Shown: positions 58,879-64,000 of the stretch, piece after piece
Layout of the letters: each line of letters starts with the position of its first letter
Position numbering within the stretch: the first letter of the stretch is position 1
NCBI RefSeq assembly: GCF_018263925.1
Contig: NZ_JAEVHF010000004.1
Span: 186,001 to 250,000 of the forward strand
Length of the DNA stretch: 64,000 nucleotides
DNA from: Kistimonas asteriae
GTDB lineage: Bacteria > Pseudomonadota > Gammaproteobacteria > Pseudomonadales > Endozoicomonadaceae
Direction of reading: 5' to 3'
Notes under the pieces: generated by a model
What the model saw: only the letters and a program-made list of their open reading frames with translations
What the model was told of the DNA's origin: nothing
Databases searched by the model: none
Made by a program: the position numbers and the translations under genes

Positions 58879-60930
58879 ATGACGAACAAACTGTTTTCAA
58901 AGACAGGGCTCGTGGCGCTGGCTGTTCTGGTGCTGTTGGCGACGGTGGCTGTCCAGATGGTGTTCCGCGGTGCCCGGGTTGATCTGACGGAAGATCATCT
59001 CTATACCCTGTCTCAGGGAACCCGCAACCTGATGCAAGACTTGCAGGAGCCGGTGACCCTGAAACTGTTTTATTCCCGTAAGGCGACAGAAGGGATTCCC
59101 CAGTTGCGCAACTATGCCAACCGGGTGGAAGAGCTCTTGCGTGAATATGCACAAGTCTCCGGCGGGAAAGTAACGCTAGAGGTCATAGACCCGGAACCCT
59201 TCTCGGAGCAGGAAGACGAGGCTGCGGGTTATGGCTTGCAGGCCGTACCCCTTTCCATGGGGAGTAAGGACGTTTACTTTGGCCTTGTCGCCTTGAGCGG
59301 CGATACGTCGGGTGGAGAAACCGTTTCAACGACCGAAAAGCTGTCAGAGCCTGCGGCGACAGATAGAGGGCGACAGGAGATCATTGGCTTTTTTCATCCG
59401 GACAAAGAGCGCTTCCTGGAATATGACATCAGTAACCTGATTTACTCTGTCGGCCAGAAAACCCGCCCCAAGGTGGCGGTGATCAGCGGTGTGCCAGTGA
59501 ATGGCGGCTACGATTACATGACCCGTCGCCCCGGACAGTCGTGGATGAGTATTACCCAGCTGGAGCAGTTATACGACGTTCAGTATCTGGGGAATACAAT
59601 AAAAACAATTCCTGACGATGTCGGGTTACTGGTGCTGATCCTGCCGGATGAGGTGTCTGACGATACGCTGTATGCCATTGATCAGTATGTCCTCAAGGGT
59701 GGTCATGCCTTGGTATTCCTGGATCCCCATGCTGAAGAGTCTGCCCAGGGAGGCGGCATGATGGGGGGCGGCAGTGGTCCCCGTTCTGCTTATCTGGACA
59801 CCTTGCTGAGCGTCTGGGGCGTTGAAATGGTACCGGATCGGTTTGTGGCCGATGAAGATCATGCCCTGGCCGTTGGTGGTCAGTCGGGACGGCCTGTGCG
59901 CCATTTGGGTATTCTCGGCCTTGGTGAGAACAACTTTGCTCCTGATGACGTGGTGACTGCTAATCTCAAAACCGTCAATGTTGCCAGTGCCGGTGCGCTC
60001 AAGTTGAAGGACAACGCAACGGTCAGGATGGAGCCCCTGATTCAGTCCGGCATCCATTCAGCGCTACTGGATTCAGCGCAGCTGGCCACGCTTCATGATC
60101 CCAAAGTACTGTATAAGGATTACATGCCTGCCGGTGAGCGTTATGTGCTGGCGGCAAGGATCACCGGGGATGTTAAAACTGCCTTCCCTGAGGGGCGCCC
60201 TCAGCCCAAGGGGGATGAGCAGGATGATGAACATGCTCCGCTGGACGTGATATCCGAATCGGTTGTTGAGGATCAGTCATTACCTACTGGGGTCACTGTT
60301 TCCGAAGAAGAGGAAGAAGAGGTTGTGGAGGGGGAGTCAAATGATGTCGCCGAAGAAAAACCTCAAATCATGACTTCCCAGAAACCCGTCAACCTGATCG
60401 TGGTGGCGGACACGGATGTGCTGTCCAACCGCCTCTGGGTTCAGGTGAACAACTTCTTTGGCCAGCAGATGGCAACCCCTTTTGCCAACAATGGCGACAT
60501 GGTGGTGAACATGGTGGACAACCTCATCGGCAATGCGGATCTGATCAGTATCCGCAGCCGGGGGCAGTATTCACGACCCTTCACCCGGGTTGATGCGCTG
60601 GAGCGGGAGGCCCAGGCCAGCCTTATGAATAAAGAAGAGGCGTTGACACAACAGCTTCAGGAAACCGAAAACAAACTGTTGGAGTTACAAGCCGGAAAGC
60701 AGGGGCAAGATGCCTTGATCCTGAGTGAGGATCAACAAAAGGCTTTGGCGCGCTTCCAGCAGGAAAAACTGAAGATCCGCAAGGAACTTCGGGATGTGCA
60801 GCATCAGCTGAATCAGGATATTGAAAACCTGGGCACGCGTCTGAAGTTGATCAATATCTTTGCAGTACCCCTGTTGCTGACCATTATTGTGATTGGTTTG
60901 CGGATTCGACAAACCCGGCGTCAGCACTGA
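58879..60930 (+). CDS. GldG-like ABC auxiliary protein
   Basis: This 683-aa protein has an N-terminal membrane helix (about 8-30), a large extracytoplasmic GldG/DUF4350-like domain starting FRGARVDLTEDHLYTLSQGTRNLMQDLQEPVTLKLFYS, an acidic linker (about 440-490), a coiled coil (about 570-660) and a C-terminal membrane helix (about 655-675). Such proteins partner GldA/GldF-type ABC transporters; in flavobacteria they serve gliding, but elsewhere the function is unclear. A strong hairpin terminator follows. Confidence 0.88.
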   Translation: MTNKLFSKTGLVALAVLVLLATVAVQMVFRGARVDLTEDHLYTLSQGTRNLMQDLQEPVTLKLFYSRKATEGIPQLRNYANRVEELLREYAQVSGGKVTLEVIDPEPFSEQEDEAAGYGLQAVPLSMGSKDVYFGLVALSGDTSGGETVSTTEKLSEPAATDRGRQEIIGFFHPDKERFLEYDISNLIYSVGQKTRPKVAVISGVPVNGGYDYMTRRPGQSWMSITQLEQLYDVQYLGNTIKTIPDDVGLLVLILPDEVSDDTLYAIDQYVLKGGHALVFLDPHAEESAQGGGMMGGGSGPRSAYLDTLLSVWGVEMVPDRFVADEDHALAVGGQSGRPVRHLGILGLGENNFAPDDVVTANLKTVNVASAGALKLKDNATVRMEPLIQSGIHSALLDSAQLATLHDPKVLYKDYMPAGERYVLAARITGDVKTAFPEGRPQPKGDEQDDEHAPLDVISESVVEDQSLPTGVTVSEEEEEEVVEGESNDVAEEKPQIMTSQKPVNLIVVADTDVLSNRLWVQVNNFFGQQMATPFANNGDMVVNMVDNLIGNADLISIRSRGQYSRPFTRVDALEREAQASLMNKEEALTQQLQETENKLLELQAGKQGQDALILSEDQQKALARFQQEKLKIRKELRDVQHQLNQDIENLGTRLKLINIFAVPLLLTIIVIGLRIRQTRRQH

Positions 60931-60970
60931 CGCAAAAAAGAACCCGGATTTTTCCGGGTTCTTTTTTGCG
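60931..60970. terminator. Bidirectional terminator between Gld-type operon and corA
   Basis: A perfect 18-bp stem (60931-60948 and 60953-60970) with a TTTT loop, A-rich on the left and T-rich on the right, lies between the convergent GldG-like and corA genes. Confidence 0.92.
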
Positions 60971-60990
60971 TGGTCTTGGTTAGCCGTTGT

Positions 60991-61947
60991 TTAGAGCCAG
61001 CCTTTCCGTTTGAAGAACAGGTAGGTGCTCAAACCGCTGGCAATCATGATGCCAATGGCGACGGGATAGCCATAAGTCCAATGCAGTTCGGGCATCAGCT
61101 CGAAGTTCATGCCATAACTGCTGGCAATCAGCGTGGGAGGCATGAAGATGGTGGCGGCGACCGAGAAGATCTTGATGATCTTATTCTGTTCCAGGTTGAT
61201 GAAGCCCATGACCGCATCCAGCAGGAAGTTGATTTTGTCGAACAGGAAAGCGGTGTGCGGCAACAGGGAATCAATGTCGCGCAGCATGTCCATGATTTCC
61301 TGCTGATGAATATCTGACAGGCGAATCCGTCGGTTACGCACCAGGTAACGGAGAGAGCGCTGGCTGTCGAGCAGGCTCAGACGGATTTTCCCGTTGATAT
61401 CTTCCTGCAGAGTGATGTTTTTCAGAATATTATCACGCTCATCACTAGTGCCTTCGCTCAGCGCCATATGTCCGGTTTCTTCGAGGGTCTCGTAGACCTC
61501 TTCAAGCAGGTCGGCGAGGTAGTCGACCTTGGCGGTGAACAGGGCATTCAGCACCACCATGGGCGAATCAATCTCGATCTGGTTGCGCTTGAAGTAATTC
61601 CGGACGAGGCGAAACAGGCCCACATCTTCATCACGCAGGGTGATCAGCATATGGGGACGCAGGTTGAACGAAACACTGATGGTCCGCAGCTCTTTACCGG
61701 AACGGTGAGGAAAAAAACTGTGGATATGGGTGCCGTCCTTGTCCTGGTAGAAACGCGAGGAGGCCTCAATCTCGTTCAGGTCTTCCCGGTCCGGCACTTC
61801 TTCCACGCAATACGTATGCAGCCACTCACGCTCCTGATCGGTAGGTTCTACCAAGTCCAGCCAGACTGTATCACTGGGCAGTTCATCCTGCAGGGTCAGG
61901 TGATCAATCTTCAGCTTGTTATCCAGAAGGCGGTAAGCGGTAATCAT
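60991..61947 (-). CDS. corA: CorA family magnesium/cobalt transporter
   Basis: This 318-aa protein has the long cytoplasmic N-terminal domain and two C-terminal membrane helices of CorA, with the YGMNFELMPELHW signature (GMN motif) between them at the pore entrance. It probably imports Mg2+ and possibly other divalent cations. It is monocistronic. Confidence 0.95.
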   Translation of the reverse strand: MITAYRLLDNKLKIDHLTLQDELPSDTVWLDLVEPTDQEREWLHTYCVEEVPDREDLNEIEASSRFYQDKDGTHIHSFFPHRSGKELRTISVSFNLRPHMLITLRDEDVGLFRLVRNYFKRNQIEIDSPMVVLNALFTAKVDYLADLLEEVYETLEETGHMALSEGTSDERDNILKNITLQEDINGKIRLSLLDSQRSLRYLVRNRRIRLSDIHQQEIMDMLRDIDSLLPHTAFLFDKINFLLDAVMGFINLEQNKIIKIFSVAATIFMPPTLIASSYGMNFELMPELHWTYGYPVAIGIMIASGLSTYLFFKRKGWL

Positions 61948-62052
61948 ACGAATGCCTGCTCCCTTTACGAGTAGTACGAGATTACGTGAAAAAAGGATCG
62001 AATCTTATCACAGCCAATCAGGCCAGATAACACTCGCCATGACGAAATGACA

Positions 62053-62081
62053 GGAAAAAGGCCGGTCTGGAATGACCGGCC
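62053..62081 (-). terminator. Terminator of the frdABCD operon
   Basis: The stem GGCCGGTC/GACCGGCC (62060-62081), read on the minus strand, is followed by a run of five T. It lies 37 bp past the frdD stop. Confidence 0.8.
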
Positions 62082-62117
62082 CGATCGGCGGCAGAGGGGT
62101 AGCCAGTGGCCTGTGGG

Positions 62118-62471
62118 TTAAACCAGCAGAACCATCGTGATCGTCGCGATCGAAAACACCAGTGCGCTGCCATAGAACAGGGTTTTCACGGCAATGCCGG
62201 GATGAAAACCAAAGTCATGCAGGCTGTGGTAGATGCGGTGCACACAGTGCCACAGGCTCAGGATAATCACGCCGGCCAGCGCCAGTCGTCCGAACCAGGA
62301 TCCGGCAAAGGCCATCATTCGGTCATAGGACAGCGCGTCAGCGGGAATAATCCCCAGTGGTACACAAAGCCCAATGATCAACACCAGTACCGGCGTGGCC
62401 ATGGCGGTCACGATGCCGCCGGCGCCAAACAGGCTCCAGAACAGCGGTTCGAAATGCCGTTTACCGTTCAT
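62118..62471 (-). CDS. frdD: Fumarate reductase membrane subunit D
   Basis: This 117-aa hydrophobic protein has three membrane helices, matching FrdD in length and in the WHCVHRIYHSLHD segment. It is the last gene of the frd operon. Its ATG lies 1 bp past the frdC stop. I place the start at 62471; an upstream in-frame start would overlap frdC. Confidence 0.88.
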   Translation of the reverse strand: MNGKRHFEPLFWSLFGAGGIVTAMATPVLVLIIGLCVPLGIIPADALSYDRMMAFAGSWFGRLALAGVIILSLWHCVHRIYHSLHDFGFHPGIAVKTLFYGSALVFSIATITMVLLV

Positions 62472-62472
62472 C

Positions 62473-62865
62473 TCATACCCCCCAGAGTGTCGCAACCAGC
62501 ACGATGGCGGAGAGCCCGACCATGGCGCCGATGTGGGCGTTGGTAATCAGTTTGGCGGGCACAAAGGCTGTGCCTATCTGAATCCGCATCACCTGTGGCA
62601 CCGCACGGAACCAGGTCAGCGAATGATAGAGCGCCAGTACCAGCGTAACCGCGCTGAACAGGATCATCAGCGGATGGGCCTGCAGCGCCAGCCACTGGGA
62701 CCACGTCTCAGGCCCCTGGATCAGCTTGCCAAGACCGACCAGCAGATTCAGTGTCCACAGGCCGATGAAGACACTGCTCATTTCCCGGATCATGTAGTTC
62801 CGGTAACTGGTTTGCTTCAGGTACCAGGTTCTGGACATGACGGGTTTGTAGGGACGTCGGCTCAT
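62473..62865 (-). CDS. frdC: Fumarate reductase membrane subunit C
   Basis: This 130-aa membrane anchor has three hydrophobic segments and the typical N-terminus [35 protein letters not shown] of FrdC. It overlaps the frdB stop by four bases. With FrdD it binds menaquinol in the inner membrane. Confidence 0.9.
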   Translation of the reverse strand: MSRRPYKPVMSRTWYLKQTSYRNYMIREMSSVFIGLWTLNLLVGLGKLIQGPETWSQWLALQAHPLMILFSAVTLVLALYHSLTWFRAVPQVMRIQIGTAFVPAKLITNAHIGAMVGLSAIVLVATLWGV

Positions 62866-63614
62866 GACTTGGCTCCCTTTCGAGGCATCAGGAATGAGAG
62901 GGCCCAGTCCTGGGCGCCTATCGCTTTCTCCTGCTGGATGGCGCCGGCCGGGTCAACGGATTTCGGGCAGACCTCGGAGCAGACGCCGACAAATGTACAA
63001 CTCCAGACGCCGTTCTTGTCCTGCAGAACCTCGGTACGCATGGCCTGGCCATCATCCCGGCTGTCCAGGTTGTAGCGGTGCCCCAGGGCAATTACGGCCG
63101 GCCCGGTGAACAACGGGTTCAGGCCAAACTGCGGGCAGGCGGAATAGCACAGCATGCAGTTAATGCACATGGAAAACTGCTTGTAGCGGGCCAGTTCGGC
63201 GGGCGTTTGCTTGTAAGTGCCTTCCGAAACCGGTTTGTCTGCCGCGTTAATAATGTAGGGCTTGACGGCTTCCAGTTTCTCAATGAAATCGGCTGCATCG
63301 ACGATGAGGTCCCGTTCAATCGGAAAGTTCGCCAGGGGTTCTACCCGTACCGTACCCGGGTAGTAATCCCGCAGGAAGGTTTCACAACCCAGCTTCGGGG
63401 TCCCATTGATCACCATGCCGCAGCTTCCGCACACCGCCATCCGGCAAGACCAGCGGTAGGCCAGCGTGGCGTCCAGCTCATCCTTGATATGGCCGAGTGC
63501 GTCAAGCAGTGACCAGTCATCCCGGTAGGGAATCTCAAAAGTGCCGAAGCTGGGTTCGTTGTCGGTTTCCGGATTGTATCGGAGTACCTCAAGGGTAATG
63601 GTTTGTCCGGTCAT
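62862..63614 (-). CDS. frdB: Fumarate reductase iron-sulfur subunit
   Basis: This 250-aa subunit (E. coli FrdB 244) carries three Fe-S centres: the plant-type 2Fe-2S ligands in [11 protein letters not shown] and LGCETFLRD, and two C-terminal clusters in [13 protein letters not shown] and [13 protein letters not shown]. It overlaps frdA by four bases at its start (ATGA). Confidence 0.96.
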   Translation of the reverse strand: MTGQTITLEVLRYNPETDNEPSFGTFEIPYRDDWSLLDALGHIKDELDATLAYRWSCRMAVCGSCGMVINGTPKLGCETFLRDYYPGTVRVEPLANFPIERDLIVDAADFIEKLEAVKPYIINAADKPVSEGTYKQTPAELARYKQFSMCINCMLCYSACPQFGLNPLFTGPAVIALGHRYNLDSRDDGQAMRTEVLQDKNGVWSCTFVGVCSEVCPKSVDPAGAIQQEKAIGAQDWALSFLMPRKGAKS

Positions 63615-64000
63615 GGGGTCTTCTCCGCACGGGGCTGCTCGGCGGCGGCGCCGTAGAGGCGTTCTTCCGGCTGGAATCGGGTAATGTTGACGTTCTCATA
63701 GTCGATGCGTGGGGCACCATTACCATTGCTGGAAGCCAGGGTGTGTTTCAGGAAGGTCTGGTCATCGCGTTTTTCAAAACCGTCCAGACGCTGGTGGGCG
63801 CCACGGGATTCTTTACGCAGCAAGGCTGAGAGTGCGATGGTGTGGGCAATTTCCAGGGACGACTTCAGTTCAAGCGCCATCAGTAGCTCGGTGTTAAAGG
63901 CGTGGCTCTGATCTTCCATGGTGATACGGCTGAAGCGGTCACGCAGCGCAGCGATGGTATCGACACCCTGTTGCATCTCGTCACCGAGTCGGTAGATGCC
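63611..64000 (-). CDS. frdA: Fumarate reductase flavoprotein subunit, 3' part only
   Basis: The frame is open to the window edge. The visible 129 residues are the C-terminal helical domain, with the [26 protein letters not shown] segment of FrdA/SdhA flavoproteins. The catalytic and FAD domains lie beyond base 64000. Confidence 0.92.
   Translation of the reverse strand, partial: GIYRLGDEMQQGVDTIAALRDRFSRITMEDQSHAFNTELLMALELKSSLEIAHTIALSALLRKESRGAHQRLDGFEKRDDQTFLKHTLASSNGNGAPRIDYENVNITRFQPEERLYGAAAEQPRAEKTP

Overview
The window looks like the chromosome of a gammaproteobacterium. The order dsbD, aroQ, accB, accC, prmA, a zinc-ribbon DUF3426 gene, dusB, fis, purH, purD and a 7TM-DISM hybrid sensor kinase matches the dipZ-to-retS neighbourhood of Pseudomonas as I know it, and hemE lies close to gltD as it does there. 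A large type III secretion (T3SS) locus and short non-autonomous transposons suggest a host-associated, possibly marine (Oceanospirillales-like) relative. That placement is inference. No rRNA, tRNA or CRISPR array was seen.

Region 1 (1-18.8 kb) is housekeeping: the 3' part of gltD, a lipoprotein, ridA, hemE, a RetS-like hybrid kinase, purD, purH, fis and dusB (overlapping), a DUF3426 protein, prmA, accC, accB, aroQ, dsbD, ppa and a CBS-domain protein.

Region 2 (18.8-39.5 kb) is the T3SS locus. On the + strand it holds a 956-aa protein full of DNA-level repeats, an EspA/SseB-like filament or tip protein, an LcrH/SycD chaperone, major and minor translocators, a gatekeeper-like protein, two small chaperone-like proteins, and SctI, SctJ, SctK and SctL. 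Next come an acyltransferase-like (FeeM/LuxI-superfamily-like) gene interrupted by an in-frame TGA and a ThiF(E1)-nitroreductase fusion. The secretin SctC, which carries an N-terminal LysM domain, lies on the - strand, followed by SctX, SctY and SctV on the + strand. Two 178-bp copies of a MITE, each with 8-bp target duplications, bracket the 15.2 kb from the repeat protein to the ThiF fusion. The ATPase, C-ring, export-gate R/S/T/U, needle and SctD genes are not in the window, so the apparatus must be completed elsewhere or be incomplete.

Region 3 (39.5-64 kb) returns to core and accessory metabolism: a GNAT acetyltransferase, a YhcC-type radical SAM protein, an oligopeptide-binding protein, a hotdog thioesterase, a DUF1631 protein, a eukaryotic-type glutathione synthetase, an SDR-DoxX fusion with a DUF2269 membrane protein, an Hpt protein, an ECF sigma/anti-sigma pair, the three AmmeMemoRadiSam genes, a Lon-like protease, a GldA/GldF/GldG-type ABC system, CorA, and a fumarate reductase operon (frdA partial, B, C, D) running off the right edge.

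The best leads are the ThiF-nitroreductase/acyltransferase pair inside the T3SS locus, the MITE pair, the LysM-secretin, the repeat protein upstream of the translocators, and the sequence module shared by the two translocators.
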